Source: Clostridiales bacterium (lineage in GTDB: Bacteria; Bacillota; Clostridia; Oscillospirales; Oscillospiraceae). From it: a stretch of DNA of 64,000 bases. The notes under the pieces were generated by a model, which was given only the letters and a program-made list of their open reading frames with translations, was not told where the DNA came from and ran no database searches. The position numbers and the translations under genes are program-made. The stretch covers positions 186,001 through 250,000 of the forward strand of contig QALX01000007.1 of the NCBI GenBank assembly GCA_003150485.1. Reading direction: 5' to 3'. Below are positions 1 to 8,136 of this stretch, in pieces (positions within the stretch are counted from its first letter, which is position 1; every line of letters starts with the position of its first letter).

Positions 1-112
1 CACCTGCTACCTCCTCCAAGACAGCGTCAACTCCAGCCCGCCCTGTGAGGCCTTCCTGGAGATCTTCCGCCAGACCCTCCGCGCCAACCCCGACCTGGAG
101 GCGCTGGTGTAG
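1..112 (+). CDS. LysR-family regulator, C-terminal fragment (partial)
   Basis: The frame is open from the window edge and stops at a TAG at 110-112, giving about 36 residues. The fragment has a Y-L-L stretch, a short polar linker, and then P-x-x-E-A-F-L-E-I-F-R. That matches the end of a LysR substrate-binding domain, where a final helix carries F-L-x-x-x-R. The DNA-binding half lies outside the window, so the target cannot be judged. The family call rests on a short stretch; any protein with a similar final helix would look alike. Confidence 0.5.
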   Translation, partial: TCYLLQDSVNSSPPCEAFLEIFRQTLRANPDLEALV

Positions 113-159
113 CCGTTGGGGCACCCCGCCATGGGCTCCGCCCATTCAACGAAATGTGA

Positions 160-436
160 ACAGAATGCCGATTTACACCGGCATAGGGAAAATGATAAGG
201 AAAACGGAACCTTTTCCTGTGAAAAGGTTCCGTTTTTTGCTTTTCCATGATTCCCGTTAGCCGGTACATGTCGGCTCTCTCTTAGTCGCATGGGGAACGG
301 GCGCACAGCACAAAGAATGTTCAGCGCCATCTATTTTCAGTGAGACTCCAAATCTATGATTTGGCCCAGTCAAACCTGACACAGAGTGCAAAAGGCGGGC
401 GGGAGTCCAGAGGGCAAAGCCCTCCGGGAACGCAAT
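160..436. repeat. Composite intergenic repeat, copy 1
   Basis: This gene-free stretch is built from modules seen again at 7963-8136 and 12028-12188. They are a GCCG/CGGC palindrome, a terminator-like hairpin, a second palindrome followed by a GAACGGGCGC-type block, and a conserved segment beginning GTGAGACTCCAAATCTAT and ending GACACAGAGTGCAAAAGGC (about 338-394). The last part (about 400-425) matches, inverted, the 34228-34345 element. No open frame or transposase is present. It looks like a non-autonomous repeat or a structured-RNA-like element. Confidence 0.7.
201..238. terminator. Strong hairpin, likely bidirectional terminator
   Basis: A perfect 15-bp stem (201-215 with 222-236) has A-rich and T-rich flanks on both sides, so it could end transcripts from either direction. 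A close copy lies near 8006-8042. Confidence 0.75.
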
Positions 437-873
437 CACTTCCCTCTTCTCGGCTTGACGTTGGTGGAGATCTCACTGAGGGCGGCGGCGGCCTCCATGT
501 CCAGCTTGCGGTTGCGGGCCAGGTCGCCCAAAGAGAGCATCCCCACCAGCTTTCCCTCCTCCACCACGGGCAGGCGGCGAACCTGGCGGGCGGCCATTTT
601 GGCGGCGGCAGCGCGGGGGTCGTCGGCTGGAGCCACGGTCTCCGGGTTCCGGCTCATGATGTCTGCCACCGGCACCCGGGACGGCTCCTGATCTGCCGCC
701 ACGCAGCGGGTGATAATATCCCGGTCGGTGACAATGCCCCGGAGCTGTCCATCGTAGCCGCACACCGGCAATGCCCCTAAATTGTGCCGGGTCAGCAGGC
801 GGGCGGCCAGCGCCGCGCTCTCCTCCGGCGCGATGGTAACTACCGCGCCGCTCATGCAGTCTCGAATCTGCAT
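436..873 (-). CDS. CBS-domain pair protein
   Basis: A 145-residue protein consisting almost entirely of two CBS motifs (about 1-60 and 70-125). Each ends in the usual hydrophobic-strand pattern: G-I-V-T-D-R-D in the first, V-G-M-L-S-L-G-D in the second. Stand-alone CBS pairs bind adenine nucleotides or S-adenosylmethionine and act as energy or ligand sensors; the partner cannot be read from the sequence. The C-terminal tail is basic. It appears monocistronic, with a repeat downstream and the hairpins at 909-986 upstream. Confidence 0.9.
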   Translation of the reverse strand: MQIRDCMSGAVVTIAPEESAALAARLLTRHNLGALPVCGYDGQLRGIVTDRDIITRCVAADQEPSRVPVADIMSRNPETVAPADDPRAAAAKMAARQVRRLPVVEEGKLVGMLSLGDLARNRKLDMEAAAALSEISTNVKPRRGK

Positions 874-908
874 CGTACCCCTCCTTCACAGCGGTTGTCC
901 CCTAGTAT

Positions 909-986
909 GCCCGCCTTTCCCGGCGGGCATACCGGGCGTCGGGACGAAGAAAGACCCGTTTCCCTTTTAGAAACAGGTCTTTCTTC
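909..986. terminator. Two hairpins between htrA and the CBS gene
   Basis: A 9-bp stem at about 907-930 is followed by a long near-perfect stem (946-962 with 971-986). The second sits 15 bases beyond the stop codon of the HtrA gene and is its likely terminator. Confidence 0.65.
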
Positions 987-1001
987 CGATTGACACACCG
1001 G

Positions 1002-2756
1002 TCAACTGACATCCTGTTGATCCACCATGGCCACGGTGATCTCACCCAGAGACTCATACTCCACCGGTTCCGCCGCTGCGGAACCGTCCGCCCCGGCAGA
1101 ACTGGACGCCGCCCCGCCGGCCTGGTCCGTGGCCTTCGGCCGGTAAACGGTCAGGGTCACCTTGTGGCCGATCTCAAAGCCGGCGGCGTACTCCTTGAAC
1201 TCCGCCACGTCGGTGTAGGCCTTGCCGTCGATGGCGGTGATCAGGTCCCCGGCCTGGAGACCTTTGGCGGCGCAGTCGGACTTTTTGCTGACTTTGGCCA
1301 CCACCAGCCCCGGGCGGGTGTGATTTCGCTCCGCCGCCTTCTCATCCACACCGTAGCAGGTGATCCCAAGCACCGGCCGGCTGATGCCGCCCTCCCGGGC
1401 CAGGGCCTCGATGATCTCTTTGGCAGTGGTGGAGGGCACGGCAAAGCCCAGCCCCTCCACAGTGGTACTGGAGGAAACCATCTTCATATTGTTGACCCCC
1501 ACGACCTGGCCGTAAATGTTCAGCAGCGGTCCGCCGGAGTTGCCGGAGTTCAGGGCCGCCGTGGTCTGGATCAGGGTCATCGCATAACCGTTCAGGGTCA
1601 CATCCCGGTTGATGGCGGAGATGATTCCATTGGTCAGGGTGCCCCGAAAGGTGGCGCCCAGAGGGTCCCCGATGGCCAGGGCCTCGTCCCCCACCGTCAG
1701 CGCTCCGGCGTCGCCGAACTCCGCCGGGGTCAGCCCCTTGGCGTCAATTTTCAGCAGGGCCAGATCGGTCTGGGGATCACTGCCCACCAGAAGTGCGTCG
1801 TACTCCTTCCCGTCCCCGGTGGTGACGGCGGCCTTGGACTGGTCGCTGACCACGTGGGCGCAGGTGATAATGTACCCGTCCCGGGTCAGGACGATGCCGG
1901 TACCCGAGCCGCTGCTCTCATCATTTTCCACGGTGATGCTGACCGCAGAGGGTGCGCACTTCTTATACAGCGCCTCGTAGGTCAGGCCGGTGCGGCCCTG
2001 GCTGCTCTTCAGCTCCAGGGTCACGCCGCTGCTGTCTCCCTCATAGCGCTGTAAGGACTGATCAGTGTCGCTTTCTTCCCTGTCATAGTTCCAGGCATTG
2101 TCGCCGCTGTCTCCGTCCTGTTCACTGAAGCCCGAGTCCCCCCGGGCCATGGCTGCCACCACCCCGCCTTGCTGGAGCAACACGGCACCAAAGATCAGGG
2201 CGATGATAATCAGCACAATCAGGACCACCAGCAGCACCCGCAGATCCAGGCGCTGGATGCGCTGGAGCAGCGTCTTTTTGCCGCCGCTCTTCTTTTTGGG
2301 GGGCGCCGAATGGTTCCCCTGCTTTTTGGCGGTTTTCCGAGCCGGTTTTCCCTTTCCGCTTGTCTGCGCCGGAGCCGTGGAGACGATGGTTGCCTGTACC
2401 CGGGGCTGCCGGCGGCGGGCGGGCCGGGGCAGACAGTTCCACACCTCTGCGTCATCTATTTCCTCTTCTCCCGCCGGAGCGGACGGTTCCGCCGGGGCAG
2501 CGGGTTCCGCCGACGGAGACGGCACAGCCGGAGTGGACGGTTCCGCCAGGGCGGAGGGATGCTCTATCCCGCTTTCCCCGGCCGCAGGCCTGGGCTCCTC
2601 CTGTTCCCCGGTCGGAGCGGATGGCGCTTCCGGAACCGGCTCCTCGATCCGCCGCTCCTGCAGCATCCCATCCCGAGTCAGCTCCCAAGTGACTTTGATC
2701 CGTTTTTCCGCCGGTTCCGGCCCGGATTCTGCCGGTCTCTCTTTTTCTTCGTTCAT
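1002..2756 (-). CDS. htrA: HtrA/DegP-type S1C serine protease, membrane anchored
   Basis: A 584-residue surface quality-control protease. Residues 1-165 are a long cytoplasmic extension rich in Ala, Pro, Glu and Ser with a basic Lys/Arg end. A single membrane helix follows (about 172-194). The trypsin-like domain (about 265-450) shows the full triad: His in C-A-H-V-V, Asp in D-L-A-L-L-K, and Ser in G-N-S-G-G-P-L. A PDZ domain follows (about 460-550). The N-terminal extension is longer than usual for the family. The gene starts 58 bases after the histidine kinase gene and reads in the same direction, suggesting one operon in which the two-component system controls the protease. This resembles other Firmicutes, where HtrA accompanies WalRK- or CssRS-type systems. 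Confidence 0.93.
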   Translation of the reverse strand: MNEEKERPAESGPEPAEKRIKVTWELTRDGMLQERRIEEPVPEAPSAPTGEQEEPRPAAGESGIEHPSALAEPSTPAVPSPSAEPAAPAEPSAPAGEEEIDDAEVWNCLPRPARRRQPRVQATIVSTAPAQTSGKGKPARKTAKKQGNHSAPPKKKSGGKKTLLQRIQRLDLRVLLVVLIVLIIIALIFGAVLLQQGGVVAAMARGDSGFSEQDGDSGDNAWNYDREESDTDQSLQRYEGDSSGVTLELKSSQGRTGLTYEALYKKCAPSAVSITVENDESSGSGTGIVLTRDGYIITCAHVVSDQSKAAVTTGDGKEYDALLVGSDPQTDLALLKIDAKGLTPAEFGDAGALTVGDEALAIGDPLGATFRGTLTNGIISAINRDVTLNGYAMTLIQTTAALNSGNSGGPLLNIYGQVVGVNNMKMVSSSTTVEGLGFAVPSTTAKEIIEALAREGGISRPVLGITCYGVDEKAAERNHTRPGLVVAKVSKKSDCAAKGLQAGDLITAIDGKAYTDVAEFKEYAAGFEIGHKVTLTVYRPKATDQAGGAASSSAGADGSAAAEPVEYESLGEITVAMVDQQDVS

Positions 2757-2814
2757 AACAACCTCCCTCGCCGCTTCCTTCCCTCCGGGAAAGGCTATGC
2801 CTCTGCTGCCGCCG

Positions 2815-4248
2815 TCATTCCGCCAGCGTCAGGGTAAAGACAAATTCGGTTACGCCATCCTCACTGGTTACCGTAATGGTCTCCTTCAGGCTGTTGAGAA
2901 TGGTCTTGACGATGTACAGGCCTAAGCCCACGCCCTCCTTGTCCAGGCTGCGGGAGCGGTCGCTCTTGTGGAACCGGTCAAAAATCTTGTCCAACTCCTC
3001 AGGCTGGATGGTCTCGCCAATGTTGCGCACACCGATATAGGCCTTTCGGCCCTTGGTCTGGATGGACAGGCGGATCGCGGTCCCCGGGGTGGAAAACTTG
3101 ATGGCATTGTCCAGCAGGTTATAGCACACCTGGGTAACCGAGTCCGGGTCCCCCCAGACGATGGTGGGGCCGTCGGGGAACTGAACGTCGATATCCAGGC
3201 CCCGGCTGGTGATCCGGCCCTCCAGACTGATCATCACCCTGGCCATGGTCTCCACGATATCAAAGCGAAGCTGACAGGAGTCGGTCTGATAGCGGACTTC
3301 GGTGCGGCTGGCATCCAGCATCCGCCGCACCAGCCGGCTCAGGCGCCGGGTCTCGTTGGAGATCACCCGCAGGGCATCCTTCTCCTTCTCCGGCGGAACG
3401 GTGCCGTCCAGAATGCCGTCGGCAAAGCCGGAGATGGTGGTCATAGGGGTTTTCAGCTCGTGGGACACGTTGGCCACAAACTCCCGTCTTTGATTCTCGG
3501 TCTCCGCGATGGAGTCCGCCATGCTGTTGAAGGCGTTGGCCAGCTCCCCCAGCTCATCCCGGCGGCCATGATCAGTGACCCGCAGGTCGTATTCCCCCAT
3601 GCCGAACCGGCGGACCATCTCCGCCATCTCCTTCAGGGGCTTCACCTGCTGGATACCGGCCAGAGTACAGGAGACAAAGGCGGCACAGAGGACCACCAGG
3701 GCAGTAAAGACAAAGATCGTGGCCTGATCCCGCCACAGGGCGGTCAGGTTGGACATGCTGGAGGTAATGAGCACCACCCCCATCAGGTCCTCCCCCCGGG
3801 TCAGCCGCAGGGGCACCCCCACCACAAACCGGTCGCTGTCGTACACGCCCAGGTCCGAGGTCCCCTCAAACTGCTCCACGTTGAGGACCTCCCGCATTAC
3901 CTTGCCGGAAATCTGGCTGCCTGCGGTGGGTCCCTCCCGTTCCTCACTGGTCAGGTAGCTGTACAGCACCGCGCCATCCGGGGAGCACACCAGCAGGTCG
4001 GAGCCGGCGATCCCTGAGATCACGCTGAGGCAGGCCAGATAGTCGCTGTCGGTCAGCTGGGCCTCCTGGTCCAACACCTGTGCGGTGAGCCGGGCTATGT
4101 ATCCGGCCTCCTCCTCCAACGCGTTCTTTTTCTCCTGGAGGGTATAGCGGTAGCTCAGGTACATGAATCCCGTGGACAGCAGGGCAAAGGCCAGCAGGAT
4201 CATCCCGGCGGTCATGATAAAATGTCGTCTAAACAGGCTGTCCCGCAC
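2815..4248 (-). CDS. Sensor histidine kinase (HAMP-HisKA-HATPase)
   Basis: An integral-membrane kinase of about 477 residues. It has two membrane helices flanking an extracellular sensor of about 130 residues, a HAMP linker, then HisKA with H-E-L-K-T-P carrying the phosphorylated His. The ATPase has an N box (N-L-L-D-N-A-I-K-F) and a G box (G-V-G-L-G-L-Y-I-V). I prefer the GTG at 4248, because AAAGGAGGG lies 7 bases upstream of it; the in-frame GTG at 4266 would put that ribosome site inside the gene. It lies just downstream of its response regulator and upstream of htrA. The signal is unknown; cell-envelope stress is an inference from the protease neighbour. Confidence 0.92.
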   Translation of the reverse strand: MRDSLFRRHFIMTAGMILLAFALLSTGFMYLSYRYTLQEKKNALEEEAGYIARLTAQVLDQEAQLTDSDYLACLSVISGIAGSDLLVCSPDGAVLYSYLTSEEREGPTAGSQISGKVMREVLNVEQFEGTSDLGVYDSDRFVVGVPLRLTRGEDLMGVVLITSSMSNLTALWRDQATIFVFTALVVLCAAFVSCTLAGIQQVKPLKEMAEMVRRFGMGEYDLRVTDHGRRDELGELANAFNSMADSIAETENQRREFVANVSHELKTPMTTISGFADGILDGTVPPEKEKDALRVISNETRRLSRLVRRMLDASRTEVRYQTDSCQLRFDIVETMARVMISLEGRITSRGLDIDVQFPDGPTIVWGDPDSVTQVCYNLLDNAIKFSTPGTAIRLSIQTKGRKAYIGVRNIGETIQPEELDKIFDRFHKSDRSRSLDKEGVGLGLYIVKTILNSLKETITVTSEDGVTEFVFTLTLAE

Positions 4249-4280
4249 CGGACTCCCTCCTTTCACCGGGTGAGCTCATC

Positions 4281-4967
4281 TCACTCCCCCAGCAGCTCAA
4301 ATTTGTAGCCCACGCCCCAGACCGTCTTGATGCTCCACTGGTCCGAGACCCCTTCCAGCTTCTCCCGCAACCGCTTGATGTGGACGTCCACCGTCCGGGA
4401 GTCGCCGAAGTAGTCAAATCCCCACACCTCGTCCAGCAGCTGGTTTCGGGTGAAAACCCGGTTGGGGGTGGATGCCAGGTGGTAGAGCAGTTCCATCTCC
4501 TTGGGGGGCGTATCGACGCGCTTGCCGTCCACCAGCAGCTCGTAGGAGTCCATGTTGATCACCAGCTTGTCATAGGCGATCTTCTTGCGCTGCTGCTCCT
4601 CGCCGCCGTAGCGCCGGAGCACCGCGTGGATCCGGGCCATGACCTCCTTCATCTCAAAGGGCTTGACGATGTAGTCATCCGCCCCCATCTCCAGGCCGCT
4701 GACCTTATCCTCCAATTCCCCCTTGGCGGTCATCATGATAATGGGCGTCTGATCGGTCTCCCGGATCTTCCGACAGACCCCCCAGCCGTCCAGCACCGGC
4801 AGCATAATATCCAGCAGCACCAGGTCCGGCCCGAAGTTGTGGAACAGGGTGACCCCCAGGCCGCCGTCCCCGGCCACCTGGGTCTCAAACCCCTCCTTCT
4901 CCAGGTAGAGCTGGAGCAGTTGGGCGATATTGCTGTCATCTTCCACGATTAGCACTTTGATTGCCAT
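4281..4967 (-). CDS. OmpR/PhoB-family response regulator
   Basis: 228 residues. The receiver domain (1-120) has the acidic pair in V-E-D-D, the phosphoacceptor Asp in L-L-D-I-M-L-P, and the conserved Lys in V-K-P-F. The C-terminal winged helix (about 130-225) has the usual V-D-V-H-I-K-R-L-R-x-K recognition region. It is the first gene of the regulator-kinase-htrA operon. A TATAAT-like -10 box lies at 5034-5039 on this strand. Confidence 0.95.
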   Translation of the reverse strand: MAIKVLIVEDDSNIAQLLQLYLEKEGFETQVAGDGGLGVTLFHNFGPDLVLLDIMLPVLDGWGVCRKIRETDQTPIIMMTAKGELEDKVSGLEMGADDYIVKPFEMKEVMARIHAVLRRYGGEEQQRKKIAYDKLVINMDSYELLVDGKRVDTPPKEMELLYHLASTPNRVFTRNQLLDEVWGFDYFGDSRTVDVHIKRLREKLEGVSDQWSIKTVWGVGYKFELLGE

Positions 4968-5033
4968 TGGGAACCCTCTTTCCTAAACAAATCATTTCAA
5001 AATCTACGTGATCTTTTTCAGCCTATCAGCACC

Positions 5034-5039
5034 ATTATA
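5034..5039 (-). promoter_or_regulatory. -10 box of the two-component/htrA operon
   Basis: A perfect TATAAT on the minus strand, 67 bases before the response-regulator start. No good -35 box lies at 16-18 bases, which may mean the promoter needs an activator. Confidence 0.45.
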
Positions 5040-5076
5040 GGCGGGAATCCGGTTGGGAGGGTGAATTTTTTGTAAA

Positions 5077-5781
5077 TCACCCGGACAACTGCCGGTATCC
5101 CGCCGCCAGCACCCCGGCGCAGGCCCGCTGGACCGCCCCGGAGACCGGCTCCAGCCGCCACAGCTGCCGGGCCAGCGCCGCCAGATAGCGCCCCAGAGCG
5201 GGGCCGGGTTCCCGCCGCCGGGCGGGATATTCCGCCGTCAGCCGGAGCAGTTCCCGGTCTCCCGGGGCCCAGACAGGAGGCGGCTCCCCGCCGCCGCGCC
5301 CGGCCAGCGCCGCCATGCGCCGGGCGGTATACCGGACCAGCCAGGCGGGGTTCTCCCCGTCCTGCCGGGCGGCCAGGGCAGGCGGTACAGTCCCGACGGC
5401 ACTCCGGCAGAGAAACTTCCAGTCCCCCGGCGCAAGGGCTGCCGGGAAGGCGGGGCAGGGCGGCACGGCGGTCTCCGCCACCGGTCCCGGCACCACCGCT
5501 GCACTGGCCACGGCCCCGTACCAGGCCGGAGCCAAGCGCAAATTCACGTAGCCGCCAAGGGCCTCCGCCCGGTCAAACCAGCTGCCGGCCAGATCCGTGC
5601 CGCGGGCCAGGGCCGCCGCCACCGCCGCCGGGTCCGCACCCCGCCGGGATGCCAGGCCAAAAGCTCCCGGACTGGCGCACCAGTCCCCCTGGAACCGGCA
5701 GCGGCCGGAGACCGGCTCCCCTGCCGCCCGGGCAATTCGCTCCGCTCCCTGAGCCAGGGCCCAGGCCCGGTAATCCTCCAT
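5077..5781 (-). CDS. Arginyl-tRNA synthetase-like protein lacking the catalytic domain
   Basis: 234 residues from an ATG with GGGAGG at proper spacing (5781). Residues about 1-105 read like the N-terminal tRNA D-loop-binding domain of ArgRS: G-D-W, then A-F-x-L-A, P-x-x-V-A, and finally G-G-Y-V-N-L-R-L-x-P-x-W. Residues about 125-234 read like the ArgRS DALR anticodon-binding domain: E-N-P-x-W-L-V-R-Y, a basic helix, then E-L-L-R-L with L-x-x-Y-L-x-x-L-A. The Rossmann core with its HIGH and KMSK motifs is absent. It follows a DUF1934 gene, which in Bacillus subtilis (ywiB) precedes argS, so it likely descends from argS. A tRNA-binding role is inferred. Composition is very Ala/Arg/Pro rich. 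Confidence 0.75.
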   Translation of the reverse strand: MEDYRAWALAQGAERIARAAGEPVSGRCRFQGDWCASPGAFGLASRRGADPAAVAAALARGTDLAGSWFDRAEALGGYVNLRLAPAWYGAVASAAVVPGPVAETAVPPCPAFPAALAPGDWKFLCRSAVGTVPPALAARQDGENPAWLVRYTARRMAALAGRGGGEPPPVWAPGDRELLRLTAEYPARRREPGPALGRYLAALARQLWRLEPVSGAVQRACAGVLAAGYRQLSG

Positions 5782-5863
5782 GTACTTCCCTCCCTGGAAC
5801 GCGAAAGACCGCAGCAGGCGCGGCCCGGTACGGGACGCCCTTCTGCGGTCTGTGGGGTCTGTG

Positions 5864-6325
5864 TCACTGGGCAATCACGCCGCTCAGGCCGGCGGCCTGG
5901 CCGTTCACTTCCCGCACGTTGATGTGAAATTCGTTGCTGCCGGCCATGGCGTGGTCGATTTCAATATCATACTTGATGTCGATCTGGCCGCCGGTCTCTC
6001 CCAGGGTGTTGTGCATCTTCTCGGTGCGCACCCCCACCGACATGTTGCCGTAGGGGGTCTCATAGACCGAATAGTGCCGCCTGCCCTGTTCAAAAACCAT
6101 CTGGAGGCAGACCGTTCCCATCCGCACCATGCTCACCTGCTCCGGAAAGACCTGGAAGCTGGTGATGGTTCCCTGCAAACCGGTGATTTCTGTCTCCCGG
6201 TAGGACAGGTTGTAGCCTCCGGCCACGGTGCTCAGCACCCCCGGCGTGACCAGTTCCACCATGTCTTGGTCCACGCCCTCAAATTTCTGCAATCCCTTGA
6301 TGGAAATCATTACGTCCTTTTTCAT
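5864..6325 (-). CDS. DUF1934 (YwiB-family) calycin-like protein
   Basis: 153 residues, the usual length for DUF1934. The family folds as a small beta barrel of unknown function. Typical features are an N-terminal I-S-I-x-G strand, a T-x-G-x-L/Y-x-L-S-Y-R-E-T-E-I stretch, a Y-E-T-P-Y-G-x-M turn, and a closing I-D-I-K-Y-D-I-E-I strand followed by H-I-N-V. It lies between murI and the ArgRS-like gene, all on one strand with short gaps. In Bacillus the homologue precedes argS, so the order is conserved although the argS part here is reduced. Confidence 0.85.
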   Translation of the reverse strand: MKKDVMISIKGLQKFEGVDQDMVELVTPGVLSTVAGGYNLSYRETEITGLQGTITSFQVFPEQVSMVRMGTVCLQMVFEQGRRHYSVYETPYGNMSVGVRTEKMHNTLGETGGQIDIKYDIEIDHAMAGSNEFHINVREVNGQAAGLSGVIAQ

Positions 6326-6381
6326 TCCGTTTACCTGATCCTTTCCCTAAGGCGTTGATCTGGCCCTTGTTCTCTCTGCGC

Positions 6382-7197
6382 TCAGTCGGCTTCTACACTG
6401 ACCTGCTCCACCGGCTCGGTGACCGGACGGCCCAGGAAACGGGAGGCCAAGCCGGCAAAGCCCTCGGTGGAGTCGCTGACGTACCAGCGGCAGGAACCGG
6501 TCCGGCTCTCCGCCGCCCCCTGGCCCGACTCCCGCAGGTAGCTGCACACCCGCCGGGCCACCGCAGCCCCAGAGTCCACCAAGGACACCTGGGGGCCCAT
6601 AAAGCCGCCGATGACCTCCCGCAGCAGTGGATAGTGTGTACAGCCCAGCACCAGGGTATCCACCCCCGCCTCCTTCAGCGGCGCCAGATACTCCGCCGCC
6701 ACTGTCTCGATGACCACATCGCCGGGCTGGGTCCGACCGTTTTCCACCAGGGGCACAAACAGCGGACAGGCCAGAGGGTACACCGCCGCCGCAGGGTCCA
6801 GCCGGGCGATGGCCCGTTCATAGGCCCCGGTGCGGATGGTGGCCCGGGTGGCGATGAGGCCGATCTTCTGATTCCGGGTCTCCTCCGCCGCCTGGCGGGC
6901 GGTGGGCTCCACCACCCCGAAAACGGGGATGTCCTGCTCCGCCTGGAGCTGGGGCAGGGCGGTGGCGGACACGGTGCCGCAGGCCACCACCACCGCCTTC
7001 AGGTCGAAGGTGCGCAGGAATGCAACGTCCTGCCGCGCATAGCGTATAATAGTATCACGGGACCGGCCGCCGTAGGGTACCCGGCCGGTGTCTCCAAAGT
7101 AGATCAAAGTTTCGTTGGGCATTTGCGCCGCCAGCTCCCGCACCGCCGTCAGGCCGCCCAGGCCGGAGTCAAATACCCCAATGGGTCGATTGTCCAT
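6382..7197 (-). CDS. murI: Glutamate racemase
   Basis: A cytoplasmic enzyme making D-glutamate for peptidoglycan. The start is the ATG at 7197, preceded by a GGAAAGGA site and opening with I-G-V-F-D-S-G-L-G-G-L-T; 271 residues is normal length. Family motifs are Y-F-G-D-T-G-R-V-P-Y-G and the second catalytic Cys in L-G-C-T-H-Y-P. The first catalytic Cys sits in A-C-G-T-V-S-A where most members have A-C-N-T; the Cys is kept and the next Asn is Gly. First gene of a run with DUF1934 and the ArgRS-like gene. Confidence 0.95.
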   Translation of the reverse strand: MDNRPIGVFDSGLGGLTAVRELAAQMPNETLIYFGDTGRVPYGGRSRDTIIRYARQDVAFLRTFDLKAVVVACGTVSATALPQLQAEQDIPVFGVVEPTARQAAEETRNQKIGLIATRATIRTGAYERAIARLDPAAAVYPLACPLFVPLVENGRTQPGDVVIETVAAEYLAPLKEAGVDTLVLGCTHYPLLREVIGGFMGPQVSLVDSGAAVARRVCSYLRESGQGAAESRTGSCRWYVSDSTEGFAGLASRFLGRPVTEPVEQVSVEAD

Positions 7198-7420
7198 TCC
7201 AATTTCCTTTCCGGCAGGGACGCTTGCTCTGCCCCTGTGAACTCTGGTACCAGTTATCATATCCGATTCCGCCCCGGAACACAAGAGGCTTTCCCAATAT
7301 TCCGTTTGACATTACGGGAAAATCGACTATACTAAAACTTTAAGAGGGCTTTCACGTTTGTTTTTCCGGAGCCCTCTGAACCGTGTGCGCTTCATTCCCT
7401 GATAAAGGAGGTTATCCGTG

Positions 7421-7834
7421 ATGCAGTTTGAACTGACGGAGAAACAGTATCGCCGTCTGCTGGACATGGTCTATATCGGAAACTGGATCCTCAACTCCGC
7501 CCGGGGCCAGGACCGGTTCTCCGACTATGACGAGGTGGAATCCCTCCTGTTTTCCAAGTCCTTCTCCACCGGTATGAAGGATCTGGCTGAGCTGTGGCAC
7601 GGGGAAGCCGTACCCAGCCGCGCCTTTGTCACCGGCGGCATCCACGAGGCCATCGCCGACTATGAGGACTCCGTCTTCTTCGACATCCTCGCCGAGGAGC
7701 TGGCCCGCCGCGATATGGACGACGTACCCATTGATGAACACAACTACGCCGAACTGCTCCAGCGTGTGGAGGAGTATATGGCCGAATTCGAGCTCCACGG
7801 CACCGACAACGTGCAAGTGGAAACCGACGCTTAA
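7421..7834 (+). CDS. Conserved-looking acidic hypothetical protein
   Basis: 137 residues, strongly acidic and helix-rich, with no membrane segment, signal peptide or motif I recognise. AAAGGAGG precedes tandem GTG-ATG codons; I take the ATG (7421), though the GTG at 7418 is equally possible. Codon use resembles the neighbours, so it is probably real. It stands alone between divergent murI and convergent ribF. An 11-bp direct duplication (ACCGACGCTTA) spans its stop codon. Function unknown. Confidence 0.7.
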   Translation: MQFELTEKQYRRLLDMVYIGNWILNSARGQDRFSDYDEVESLLFSKSFSTGMKDLAELWHGEAVPSRAFVTGGIHEAIADYEDSVFFDILAEELARRDMDDVPIDEHNYAELLQRVEEYMAEFELHGTDNVQVETDA

Positions 7835-7851
7835 CCGACGCTTAACGTCCC

Positions 7852-7955
7852 TCCGGGGCTCCGCCCCGGACCCTGCCAAGGGCGCTGCCTTTGGAACCCG
7901 CCAGCCTTTGAAAAGGCTGGACCCAAACTTTCTCCGCGCTGCGCGCCGATCAATT
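7852..7955. repeat. GC-rich palindromic intergenic repeat
   Basis: A run of short palindromes: CCGGGGCTCCGCCCCGG, an AAGGGCGC...CCTT arm, then CAGCCTTTGAAAAGGCTG, ending in a GCGCTGCGCGC block. A similar series occurs at 34228-34345. This intergenic element merges into the composite repeat at 7963-8136. Confidence 0.65.
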
Positions 7956-7962
7956 GCCAAGT

Positions 7963-8136
7963 GAGTGGCAGCCGACATATGCCGGTTGTCGGGATAAAAT
8001 AATAAAAACGGAGCCTTCTACGTGAAAAGGTTCCGTTTTTGCTTTTATACTCTCTTATGCCGGTGAAAACCGGCATTTTCCCCACGTCGCATGGAGAAAC
8101 GGCGCGCAGCGCGAAATGGGTCCAGGGACTGCTCCC
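7963..8136. repeat. Composite intergenic repeat, copy 2
   Basis: It repeats the order seen at 160-330: a GCCG...CGGC palindrome, a hairpin ending GTGAAAAGGTTCCGTTTTTGC, a T-rich spacer, GCCGGTGAAAACCGGC, then a block like GTCGCATGGAGAAACGGCGCGCAGCGCGAA. The hairpin (about 8006-8038) probably serves as terminator for the convergent genes. Nothing codes here. Confidence 0.65.
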
